A model generated the notes under the pieces. It saw only the letters and a list, made by a program, of their open reading frames with translations, did not search any database and was not told where the DNA came from. Shown piece after piece: positions 57,218 through 64,000 of a stretch of DNA of 64,000 nt. Positions within the stretch are counted from its first letter, which is position 1. Each line of letters opens with the position of its first letter. The translations under genes were made by a program, and so were the position numbers. Location: positions 1,356,001-1,420,000 of the forward strand of contig NZ_CP020612.1 in the NCBI RefSeq assembly GCF_002105555.1, in the 5' to 3' direction. The DNA is from Paracoccus contaminans. GTDB lineage: Bacteria; Pseudomonadota; Alphaproteobacteria; Rhodobacterales; Rhodobacteraceae.

Positions 57218-58162
57218 TCATGCAAGCCCCGCAAGGACAAGGGCGAGCGCAACCATCAGACCGGCATCGCGATTGGACCGGAACAGGCGCAGGCACACTG
57301 CCGGATCGCCGGTCTGCAGCCGGCCCAGTTGCCACCACAGATGGCCGGCGAACGCGGCGATGCCCAGCATCGCTACCAGCGCCGCAAGGGGCGCGGGCCG
57401 CGCCGCCGCGACTGCCGTGGACAGCAGCACCACGGCCGCCGCGGCAAAGCCCAGAAGCCAGCGGGGGCTGTCCTCGCCGAACAGGCGGGCGGTGGACCTG
57501 ACCCCGATCAGGATGTCGTCCTCGGTGTCCTGATGGGCATAGATGGTGTCATAAAACAGCGTCCAGGCGATTCCCGCGGCATAGGCCAGCATCGCCGCCG
57601 GGTGCAGCGTGCCGCCATGGGCGGCAAATGCGACCAGCGCGCCCCAGTTGAACGCAAGCCCCAGGAACACCTGCGGCCACCAGGTGAAACGCTTGGCAAA
57701 GGGATAGATCACCACCAGCCCCAGCGAGGCGACGCCCAGCGCGATCGCCGCCCCGTTCATGGTCAGCAGCATCAGCCCGCCCAGCGCCGTCTGCACCGCC
57801 ATCCACAGCCACGCGCCCCGCACCGTGACCTGCCCCGAGGGCAGCGGGCGCGAGCGGGTGCGCGCCACCATGGCGTCATAATCCCGGTCGGTCAGGTCGT
57901 TCCAGGTGCAGCCCGCCCCCCGCATCGCCGCCGCGCCGATGGCGCAGGCGAGCGCCACCCACAGATCGGCCCAGCGCGGCCGGTCCACGATCATGGCCAG
58001 CCCCGTTCCCCACCAGCATGGCAGCAGCAGCAGCCAGGTGCCGATCGGCCGGTCCGCGCGGCTCAGCCGCAGAAAGGGCCGCCAGCGCGCAGGGGCGCGG
58101 CGGTCCACCCAGTTGTCCTGCGGCGCGTCGGAAACCGTTGGCGTTGACGCTGTAGGTTGCAT
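57218..58162 (-). CDS. ubiA: 4-hydroxybenzoate polyprenyltransferase
   Basis: A 314-residue integral membrane prenyltransferase. The two Asp motifs are present: NDLTDRDYD in the first loop and YAHQDTEDD in the second. Membrane helices cover most of the rest. UbiA attaches the isoprenoid tail to 4-hydroxybenzoate in ubiquinone synthesis. The ATG at 58162 lies only 15 bases from the divergent rsmE start. 4-Hydroxybenzoate is also the PobA substrate elsewhere in the window. Confidence 0.94.
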   Translation of the reverse strand: MQPTASTPTVSDAPQDNWVDRRAPARWRPFLRLSRADRPIGTWLLLLPCWWGTGLAMIVDRPRWADLWVALACAIGAAAMRGAGCTWNDLTDRDYDAMVARTRSRPLPSGQVTVRGAWLWMAVQTALGGLMLLTMNGAAIALGVASLGLVVIYPFAKRFTWWPQVFLGLAFNWGALVAFAAHGGTLHPAAMLAYAAGIAWTLFYDTIYAHQDTEDDILIGVRSTARLFGEDSPRWLLGFAAAAVVLLSTAVAAARPAPLAALVAMLGIAAFAGHLWWQLGRLQTGDPAVCLRLFRSNRDAGLMVALALVLAGLA

Positions 58163-58177
58163 AGGGTTCCGGCCAGC

Positions 58178-58894
58178 ATGGGAAAGATCAGGCTTTACAT
58201 AGATCAGCCCTTCGTCCCCGGACAAGCGCTGCTGCTGGGACCAGAGCAGGCGCATTACCTGTCAGGGGTGATGCGGCAGGGGCCAGGGGCCGAAATCGCC
58301 GTTTTCAACGGCCGTGACGGTGAATGGACCGCGCGGATCGAGCGTGCGGACAGGCGCGGCGGGGCGCTGTCGCTGATCGCACGGTCGGCGCCGCAGCGCG
58401 ATCCGCCCGATCTCTGGCTGCTGTTTGCGCCCTTGAAGAAGGCGCGCACCGACTTCATCGTCGAAAAGGCCGCCGAACTCGGCGCCGCGCGCATCCTGCC
58501 GGTGCAGACCGATCACACCAATGCCGAGCGCATCGCCCAAGGCCGGCTGCAGGCCCATGCCGTCGAGGCGGCCGAGCAATGCGGGGGCACCTTCGTTCCC
58601 CAGGTGGCCGAGCTGACACCGCTGGCCCGGCTGCTGGAGGGATGGGACAGCGCCCGGCGCATCCTGTGGGCCGATGAGGCGCTGGTCGGCCCGGCGCAGA
58701 CGCTGGCCGGGCTGCCAAGCGGGCCATGGGCAGTCCTGATCGGCCCCGAGGGGGGCTGGAGCGAGGCCGAGCGGGCCCGCCTTGCCGGCATGGCGGGGGT
58801 GGCGCGCATCAGCCTCGGCCCGCGGATCCTGCGGGCCGATACCGCGGCCGTCGCGGCCCTGACGCTGTGGCAGGCCGCGCTGGGCGACTGGTGA
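58178..58894 (+). CDS. rsmE: 16S rRNA (uracil1498-N3)-methyltransferase
   Basis: A 238-residue RsmE with a PUA-like N-terminus (RLYIDQPFVPGQALLLGPEQ) and a SPOUT C-terminal part with the knot signature (AVLIGPEGGWSEAE, ISLGPRILRADTA). It methylates U1498 in 16S rRNA. The ATG at 58178 is the family start; the upstream ATG at 58157 would overlap ubiA. Divergent from ubiA with 15 bases between start codons. Confidence 0.93.
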   Translation: MGKIRLYIDQPFVPGQALLLGPEQAHYLSGVMRQGPGAEIAVFNGRDGEWTARIERADRRGGALSLIARSAPQRDPPDLWLLFAPLKKARTDFIVEKAAELGAARILPVQTDHTNAERIAQGRLQAHAVEAAEQCGGTFVPQVAELTPLARLLEGWDSARRILWADEALVGPAQTLAGLPSGPWAVLIGPEGGWSEAERARLAGMAGVARISLGPRILRADTAAVAALTLWQAALGDW

Positions 58895-59218
58895 TTCGCC
58901 ACGCATTCGCACCACCGTCATGGGTCAGCGATTGTTCATCATCTTGCGTATTGACAGGGCTGCCCGAAAACAGTCGGCGAAACCCGCGCTGTTCAGCGAA
59001 TAATCTTCTGTTTTTTGCGCTTTGATTGACAGGATTTTCGCTGCCTTTCGGAAATGCGAGGCATGTTAATATTTCGTGACTGGCTGGATGGTTGCAGCGG
59101 ACGCATGGCGGCGTTTCGGCGCTGTGCGTAGCGGAAAGGCAATCTGCCGATTATCTCACCGCCATCGAGATGTTCATCCTGCTGCGCTGCGGCAGGCCTG
59201 CAAGAAAAAAGGTATGTC
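58895..59218. other. Less GC-rich leader region before DUF1127 gene
   Basis: These 324 bases are markedly richer in A and T than the rest of the window between about 58930 and 59090, with two TTGACA sequences (58951 and 59026). No matching -10 hexamer at 17 bases was found for either. It may hold a promoter and long leader of the DUF1127 gene or a small RNA. Confidence 0.4.
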
Positions 59219-59410
59219 ATGTCTGCCGTCGAAACCTTCCGCTTCCCCGCCGCCTCGCGTCCCGGCATCTTCTCGCGCCTGGGCGCGGCCCTGAGCCGCT
59301 GGGCGGAGGTGCGTGAGACCCGCAACCAGCTCAACCGTCTGAGCGACCGCGAACTGTCCGACATCGGGCTGTCGCGCGGCGACATCGACCGGATCGCGCG
59401 CGGTCTCTGA
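59219..59410 (+). CDS. DUF1127 (YjiS-like) small protein
   Basis: A 63-residue protein with the DUF1127 pattern: WAEVRETRNQLNRLSDRELS then DIGLSRGDIDRIARG, residues about 28-61. The type is common and often strongly expressed in Rhodobacterales; in Rhodobacter a DUF1127 protein binds RNA and is linked to stress-induced small RNAs. It is monocistronic, ending at a strong terminator 41 bases downstream. Confidence 0.9.
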   Translation: MSAVETFRFPAASRPGIFSRLGAALSRWAEVRETRNQLNRLSDRELSDIGLSRGDIDRIARGL

Positions 59411-59451
59411 TCGGGGCCGCATCGCTCACCCTCTGTCATTTGCGATTGGCG

Positions 59452-59478
59452 GGCCGGGGTTCATCCCCGGCCTTTTTT
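59452..59478 (+). terminator. Intrinsic terminator after DUF1127 gene
   Basis: An 8-bp perfect stem (GGCCGGGG with CCCCGGCC), loop TTCAT, then six Ts: a textbook rho-independent terminator. Confidence 0.96.
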
Positions 59479-59616
59479 CATGGCCCTGCCCGGTTTTCAG
59501 GCAATGGCGCGGCCCGGCCTTTCGCCGGATGCAAAAAAGACGCGAGCCGTCTTGCAGGACGGTGCCCGTCCGACCAGTGTGGCGCGGATGTCCTGCCGAA
59601 ATCACGGGGCTTGCCG

Positions 59617-60888
59617 ATGGACCCGACTGCTTCTTCACCGCCGCGCCGCTATTCGGTGTTCGCCATTGCGCGCGAGGCCATGCGCCTTCACAGCGGCTGG
59701 GCCCCGGCCTGGGCCAGCCCCCAGCCACGGCGGCGCTATCAGGTCGTCGTGGTCGGCGCCGGGGGGCATGGGCTGGCCACCGCCTATTACCTGGGCAAGA
59801 ACTTCGGCATCACCGATGTCGCGGTGATCGAAAAGGGCTGGCTGGGGGGCGGCAATACCGGCCGCAACACGACGATCATCCGGTCGAACTATCTGCAGGA
59901 TGCCTCGGCGGCGATCTATGACAAGGCCCTCAAGCTGTATGAGACGCTCAGCCAGGACTTGAACTACAACGTCATGTTCAGCCCGCGCGGGCTGATCATG
60001 CTGGCGCAGACGGAACATGAAAAGCGCGGCTATCTGCGCACGGTCAACGCCAATCACCTGCAAGGGGTCGCGACGCGGTGGATCGAGGCGGCCGAGCTGA
60101 AGCGCCTGGTGCCCATCATCAACATCCACGGCCCGCGCTATCCGGTGCTGGGGGGGCTGTATCAGGAACGCGGCGGCACGGCGCGCCACGACGCCGTCGC
60201 CTGGGGCTATGCGCGCGCCTGCTCGGCCATGGGCATGCACATCATCCAGAACTGCGCGGTGACGGGGGTCGAGACCGCGAACGGGCGCGTGCGGGCCGTG
60301 AACACCGCCAAGGGCCGCATCGAATGCGACAAGCTGGCGATCGTCGTGGCGGGCCATTCCTCGGTTCTGGCCGGGATGGCCGGATTCCGCCTGCCGATCG
60401 AATCCATCGCCCTTCAGGCGCTGGTCAGCGAACCCATCAAGCCCTGCCTTGACGCGGTGGTGATGGCCAACACCGTCCACGGCTATCTGTCGCAATCCGA
60501 CAAGGGCGAGATGGTGATCGGCGGCGGCACCGACGGATTCGTCAACTATACCCAGCGCGGATCGTGGCAGCATGTCGAGGAAACGGTCCGCGCGCTGATC
60601 GAGACCTTCCCGATGCTCAGCCGGCTGAAAATGCTGCGCCAGTGGGGGGGCATCGTGGACATGACGGGCGACCGCTCGCCCATCCTGTCGCGCACCCCGG
60701 TCGAGGGGATCTTCGTCAACTGCGGCTGGGGCACCGGCGGGTTCAAGGCGATCCCCGGCTCGGGCTGGGCGATGGCGGAACTGGTCGCCAAGGGCGCGCC
60801 GGGGCCGCTGGCGGCGCCCTTCGGGCTGGAACGCTTTGCCGAAGGGCGGTTCATCGACGAAAGCGTCGCCGCCGGGGTGGCGCATTGA
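59617..60888 (+). CDS. soxB: Sarcosine oxidase beta subunit
   Basis: A 423-residue flavoprotein of heterotetrameric sarcosine oxidase. The FAD motif VVGAGGHGLATAYYLG lies at about residues 46-60. His191 in TARHDAVAWGY matches the conserved His that binds FMN covalently. The first half shows RYSVFAIAREA, the usual SoxB start, so the ATG at 59617 adds about ten residues and the real start may be close by. With SoxA, SoxD and SoxG it oxidises sarcosine to glycine and formaldehyde or 5,10-methylene-THF. The stop overlaps a small ORF by TGATG. Confidence 0.93.
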   Translation: MDPTASSPPRRYSVFAIAREAMRLHSGWAPAWASPQPRRRYQVVVVGAGGHGLATAYYLGKNFGITDVAVIEKGWLGGGNTGRNTTIIRSNYLQDASAAIYDKALKLYETLSQDLNYNVMFSPRGLIMLAQTEHEKRGYLRTVNANHLQGVATRWIEAAELKRLVPIINIHGPRYPVLGGLYQERGGTARHDAVAWGYARACSAMGMHIIQNCAVTGVETANGRVRAVNTAKGRIECDKLAIVVAGHSSVLAGMAGFRLPIESIALQALVSEPIKPCLDAVVMANTVHGYLSQSDKGEMVIGGGTDGFVNYTQRGSWQHVEETVRALIETFPMLSRLKMLRQWGGIVDMTGDRSPILSRTPVEGIFVNCGWGTGGFKAIPGSGWAMAELVAKGAPGPLAAPFGLERFAEGRFIDESVAAGVAH

Positions 60889-61130
60889 TGGCCCGCGATC
60901 CAGAGGCCGGGGATCTGCTGCGCCATGCTGTGCTGGCCGCCTTGCCGCGCGGGGCACAGCTGAACGAAAGGCCGATTGCCCCTCTTTGCCTCATGCGCCG
61001 AGGCAACATGGTCGGCGCCGTCTGGCGGGCCGGACAGGCCGGACCGGCTGATCGCCGCAACCCCCCGCCTTGCCGCCGGGCTGCCATCCCGATGACATCC
61101 AACCGCAACAACTTCTATCGGACCGTTTGA
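60888..61130 (+). CDS. Small hypothetical ORF between soxB and soxD
   Basis: An 80-codon frame that starts on the soxB stop (TGATG) and ends three bases before the soxD ATG. The product is basic and Pro-rich in its second half, with two Cys, and no known family is recognised. Its strict fit between the two genes suggests a translated coupling ORF, but composition alone cannot rule out a non-coding spacer. Confidence 0.35.
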   Translation: MARDPEAGDLLRHAVLAALPRGAQLNERPIAPLCLMRRGNMVGAVWRAGQAGPADRRNPPPCRRAAIPMTSNRNNFYRTV

Positions 61131-61133
61131 CGG

Positions 61134-61535
61134 ATGCTGATCCTGACCTGCCCCTATTGCGGCGTTCACGCCGAGGAGACCGAGCTTGCCCCCGGTGGCG
61201 AGGCGCATATCGCCCGCCATGGTCCCGGCTCCTCGGAGGCCGATTTCGAGGATTATCTGTTTGCCAGGCAGAACACGCGCGGCGTCGTGTTCGAACGCTG
61301 GCGTCACGCTTATGGCTGCGGCAAGTGGTTCCTGGCCGCCCGCGACAGCGTAACCTTGCAGGTCTTCGGCACCTATCCGGCACAGTCCAAGGCCCCGCCC
61401 GCCGATCTGCTTGCCCGCATCCAGGCCGCGCGGCCCGGCTGGCAGGCCCCGGCCTCGGTCGAGGCCGCCCCTGCGGGGCGCGCGGGGGACGACTATGCCG
61501 CAAACCCCACCCCCGCGCGGGACAGCCTGGCATGA
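61134..61535 (+). CDS. soxD: Sarcosine oxidase delta subunit
   Basis: A 133-residue delta subunit. The zinc ligands are in place: Cys6 and Cys9 (TCPYCG) and His58 and Cys62 (WRHAYGCGKWF). The middle FEDYLFARQNTRG matches the family. The usual length is about 95-105 residues; here the C-terminal third is a Pro/Ala-rich extension. It is followed by a 42-codon ORF overlapping as ATGA. Confidence 0.93.
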   Translation: MLILTCPYCGVHAEETELAPGGEAHIARHGPGSSEADFEDYLFARQNTRGVVFERWRHAYGCGKWFLAARDSVTLQVFGTYPAQSKAPPADLLARIQAARPGWQAPASVEAAPAGRAGDDYAANPTPARDSLA

Positions 61536-61660
61536 TCGCGCGGCCCGCCGCCCCGGCCCGGCCCGAGGCATCGCCCGCCATGCGCGCCCGGCACGCCGCG
61601 GTTCGGCTGCCCCGGACCGTTCCTCTTGCCGGCCGCCCCAGAAGGAGCAGCAGCCGATGA
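61532..61660 (+). CDS. Tiny ORF linking soxD and soxA
   Basis: A 42-codon frame coupled by ATGA at both ends (soxD stop at 61532-61535, soxA start at 61657-61660). The product is Arg/Pro/Ala-rich and matches nothing known. It may only serve to carry ribosomes from soxD to soxA, or be chance in GC-rich DNA. Confidence 0.2.
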   Translation: MIARPAAPARPEASPAMRARHAAVRLPRTVPLAGRPRRSSSR

Positions 61661-64000
61661 CGACCCGCAACCCGCCCTTTCGCCTGCCCGCCGGCGGACG
61701 CCTGATCGACCGCGCCGCGCGGCGGGATTTCCGCTTTGACGGGCGGCCGCTTTCGGGGCTGGCGGGTGACACGCTCGCCTCGGCGCTGCTGGCAAGCGGC
61801 CAGCTGATGATGGGCCGCAGCTTCAAGTATCATCGCCCGCGCGGCCCCATCGCCTCGGGCGCGGAGGAGCCGAACGCGCTGCTGGGCCTCGGCCAGGCCG
61901 GCCGGTTCGAGCCGAACCAGCGCGCGACCACCACCCCGCTGGTGCAGGGGATGGTCACGACCAGCCAGAACGCCTGGCCCAGCCTCGAGCGCGACATCGG
62001 CGCGATCAACGACGCGCTGTGGCGCTTTTTTCCGGCCGGTTTCTACTACAAGACCTTCATCCATCCGCGCGCCGCGTGGAAGCACCTGTTCGAGCCGGTG
62101 ATCCGCCGGGCCGCGGGCCTGGGACGCGCGCCCGACCAGCGCGACCCGGACCGTTACGAACAGGCCTATGACTTTGTCGATGTCGCGGTCGTCGGCGGCG
62201 GCATCGCGGGGCTGACGGCGGCGGCCGAGATCGGCGCCGCGGGCCGGCGGGTGCTGGTGCTGGAACAGAACGGCCATTGGGGCGGGCGCACCCCCGTCGA
62301 TCACCCGGACGGGCAGGCGCGGGTGGACGAGCTGCTGTCGCGCCTGCGCGACATGGCCAATGTCACGCTGCGCCGCAACACGATGGCGAGCGGCCTTTAC
62401 GATCACGGCTATCTGCTGGCCCGCGAGGCGATCGCCGATCACGATCCCAATGCGGGCCTGCCGCGCCAGCGCCTGTGGCGCATCCGCGCCGGGCGCATCG
62501 TGACGGCGACCGGGGCGCTGGAACGCCCGCTCAGCTTTGCCGGCAATGACGTGCCGGGCGTGATGCTTGCCTCGGCGGTGCGCGATTACATCGTCGATTA
62601 CGCCGTCGCGCCCGGCCGCCGCATCGCGGTCGTGACCAATAACGATGACGCCTATCGCACCGCGCTGGCGGCGCTTGACGCGGGGCTTGAGGTGCCGGTC
62701 GTCCTGGACGCCCGGCCCGAGGCCGAAGGCCCGCTGCCGCGTCAGGCCCGCGCGCGGGGCATCCGGGTCGAGGTGAATGCCGGCATTGCCAAGGTGCTGG
62801 GCCGCAAGGGCGTGAGCGGGCTGGCGCTCTGCGCGCAGGACGGCAGCGGCGATTCGCGCGAAAGCGTGGATTGCGACGTGATCGCCATGTCGGGCGGCTG
62901 GTCCCCGGTTGTCCATCTGTGGAGCCATTGCGGCGGCAAGCTGACCTGGCGCGAGGATCAGGCGGCCTTTGTCCCCGATCCGGCGCAGCCCCCGACCGGC
63001 GCGGACGGGCAGGGGAACGTGCTGCCCGTGGGTGCGGCCGCGGGCGATCTGCAGGTGGCCGAGCTGACGGGCGATGCGCCCGAGGCGCCGATCATGCCGG
63101 TCTGGGTCATGCCGGCAAGGGCCACGCGCAAGGCGCGCTACAAGATGTGGCTCGACTTTCAGAATGACGTGAAGGTCAGCGATGTCGAGCTGGCCGCGCG
63201 CGAGGGCTATCACTCGGTCGAGCATGCCAAGCGCTATACGACGCTGGGCATGGCCACCGACCAGGGCAAGATCAGCAACATCAACGGGCTGGCGATCCTG
63301 TCGGATACGCTGGGCCAGCCGATTGCCGCGACGGGAACGACGACCTTCCGCCCGCCCTATACGCCGCTGACCCTGGGCACGATCGCCGCCGAGGCGCGGG
63401 ATGGCGTGTTCCAGCCCCTGCGCAAGACCCCGATCCATCCCTGGCACGTCGCCCGCGGCGCGTTCTTCGAACCCGTGGGGCTGTGGCAGCGGCCCTATTG
63501 CTATCCGCGCGGGGCCGAAAGCCACCGCGACGCGGTCAACCGCGAGATTGTGGCGGTGCGCGGCGGGGTGGGGACGCTGGATGCATCGACCCTGGGCAAG
63601 ATCGTGGTCAAGGGGCCGGATGCAGGGCGTTTCCTGGACATGATGTATACCGGGATGATGTCCACCCTGCCGGTGGGCAAGTGCCGCTATGGGCTGATGT
63701 GTTCCGAGAACGGCTTTCTCGTCGATGACGGCGTGGCCGTGCGGCTGTCCGAGGACAGCTGGCTCTGTCACACCACCACCGGCGGCGCCGACCGCATCCA
63801 TGCGCAGATGGAGGATTGGCTTCAGTGCGAATGGTGGGACTGGCAGGTCTTCACCGCCAATGTCACCGAACAGTATGCCCAGATCGCGGTGGTCGGCCCC
63901 AGGGCGCGGGCGGTGCTGGACAAGCTGGGCGGCATGGACGTGTCCGACGCCGCGCTGCCCTTCATGACCTTTGCCGAGGGCACGCTGGCCGGCATTCCGG
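61657..64000 (+). CDS. soxA: Sarcosine oxidase alpha subunit, 5' part
   Basis: Open from the ATG at 61657 to the end of the window (781 codons of roughly 1000). The N-terminal ~100 residues carry a ferredoxin-like fold without Cys (LAGDTLASALLASGQLMMGR, SFKYHRPRGPIASG). An NAD-binding motif GGGIAG lies at residues 180-185 (VAVVGGGIAGLTAAAEIG). From about residue 580 the aminomethyltransferase (GcvT-like) domain starts (GVFQPLRKTPIHPWHVARGA, VGTLDASTLGKIVVKGPDAG). This domain passes the sarcosine methyl group to tetrahydrofolate. The subunit ends outside the window; soxG is expected after it. Confidence 0.95.
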   Translation, partial: MTTRNPPFRLPAGGRLIDRAARRDFRFDGRPLSGLAGDTLASALLASGQLMMGRSFKYHRPRGPIASGAEEPNALLGLGQAGRFEPNQRATTTPLVQGMVTTSQNAWPSLERDIGAINDALWRFFPAGFYYKTFIHPRAAWKHLFEPVIRRAAGLGRAPDQRDPDRYEQAYDFVDVAVVGGGIAGLTAAAEIGAAGRRVLVLEQNGHWGGRTPVDHPDGQARVDELLSRLRDMANVTLRRNTMASGLYDHGYLLAREAIADHDPNAGLPRQRLWRIRAGRIVTATGALERPLSFAGNDVPGVMLASAVRDYIVDYAVAPGRRIAVVTNNDDAYRTALAALDAGLEVPVVLDARPEAEGPLPRQARARGIRVEVNAGIAKVLGRKGVSGLALCAQDGSGDSRESVDCDVIAMSGGWSPVVHLWSHCGGKLTWREDQAAFVPDPAQPPTGADGQGNVLPVGAAAGDLQVAELTGDAPEAPIMPVWVMPARATRKARYKMWLDFQNDVKVSDVELAAREGYHSVEHAKRYTTLGMATDQGKISNINGLAILSDTLGQPIAATGTTTFRPPYTPLTLGTIAAEARDGVFQPLRKTPIHPWHVARGAFFEPVGLWQRPYCYPRGAESHRDAVNREIVAVRGGVGTLDASTLGKIVVKGPDAGRFLDMMYTGMMSTLPVGKCRYGLMCSENGFLVDDGVAVRLSEDSWLCHTTTGGADRIHAQMEDWLQCEWWDWQVFTANVTEQYAQIAVVGPRARAVLDKLGGMDVSDAALPFMTFAEGTLAGIP

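Noticed and set aside
60991..63801. 936-codon open frame on the minus strand opposite soxA and soxD
   Set aside because: It is antisense to the conserved sox genes, His/Arg/Gln-rich and matches no family; long shadow frames are expected in DNA with GC-rich third positions.

Overview
The window is GC-rich (most third codon positions are G or C) and densely coded on both strands. Gene content and protein types (DUF2125 periplasmic protein, soxBDA sarcosine oxidase, pca cluster with a BKACE gene, xseB-ispA-dxs, RTX proteins, MotB/FlgE/FlgK/FlgL/FlgI) point to an alphaproteobacterium of the Rhodobacterales, most like Paracoccus or a close relative. This placement is an inference from gene content; there is no rRNA in the window.

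Layout. 1-1.0 kb: 3' end of an RTX-type secreted protein. 1.06-6.05 kb (+): small exported protein, DUF2125 protein, pmbA, cysQ and a flavin reductase. 6.05-10.3 kb (-): lipid-transport type pqiA-pqiA-pqiB-pqiC operon with PqiA split into two half-size genes. 10.5-12.1 kb: GMC oxidoreductase. 12.1-17.9 kb (+): flagellar genes motB, flgE, flgK, flgL, flgI, the last three joined by ATGA overlaps. 18.4-26.7 kb: divergent pcaQ regulator and a tight 4-hydroxybenzoate/protocatechuate operon (pobA-pcaD-pcaC-pcaH-pcaG-BKACE-pcaB-pcaK). 26.8-31.5 kb (-): RND efflux pump and adaptor. 31.8-34.3 kb (+): metNIQ methionine importer. 34.6-37.4 kb (-): emrAB-type MFS efflux pair. 38.1 kb: tRNA-Lys(UUU). 38.25-43.6 kb (+): dapF-mtaB and xseB-ispA-dxs. 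43.7-45.1 kb: a frameshifted VIT1/CCC1-type transporter gene and an SH3 protein. 45.1-47 kb: a gene-poor stretch with a 12-copy heptanucleotide repeat, then an RsbW-like kinase and STAS protein pair (-). 47.1-49.3 kb: serralysin-like RTX metalloprotease. 49.4-55 kb: gabD, DUF1236 protein, P1 peptidase, msrA-prmA and a small membrane protein. 55.2-58.9 kb: OmpA-domain protein and ubiA (-), divergent rsmE (+). 59.2 kb to end: DUF1127 small protein with a strong terminator, then soxB, soxD and the 5' part of soxA.

How genes work together. PcaK would import the aromatic acid, PobA hydroxylates 4-hydroxybenzoate to protocatechuate, PcaHG opens the ring, and PcaB, PcaC and PcaD convert the product to 3-oxoadipate. 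No pcaIJ or pcaF is present; instead a beta-keto acid cleavage enzyme (BKACE) sits inside the operon and may finish the route. UbiA uses the same 4-hydroxybenzoate for ubiquinone, with IspA and Dxs supplying the isoprenoid side. SoxBDA demethylates sarcosine.

No clear new multi-gene system was found. The best leads are the BKACE-terminated pca operon with an enlarged PcaG, the chain of small coupled ORFs in the sox operon, the G-run frameshift in the VIT1-like gene and the heptanucleotide repeat.
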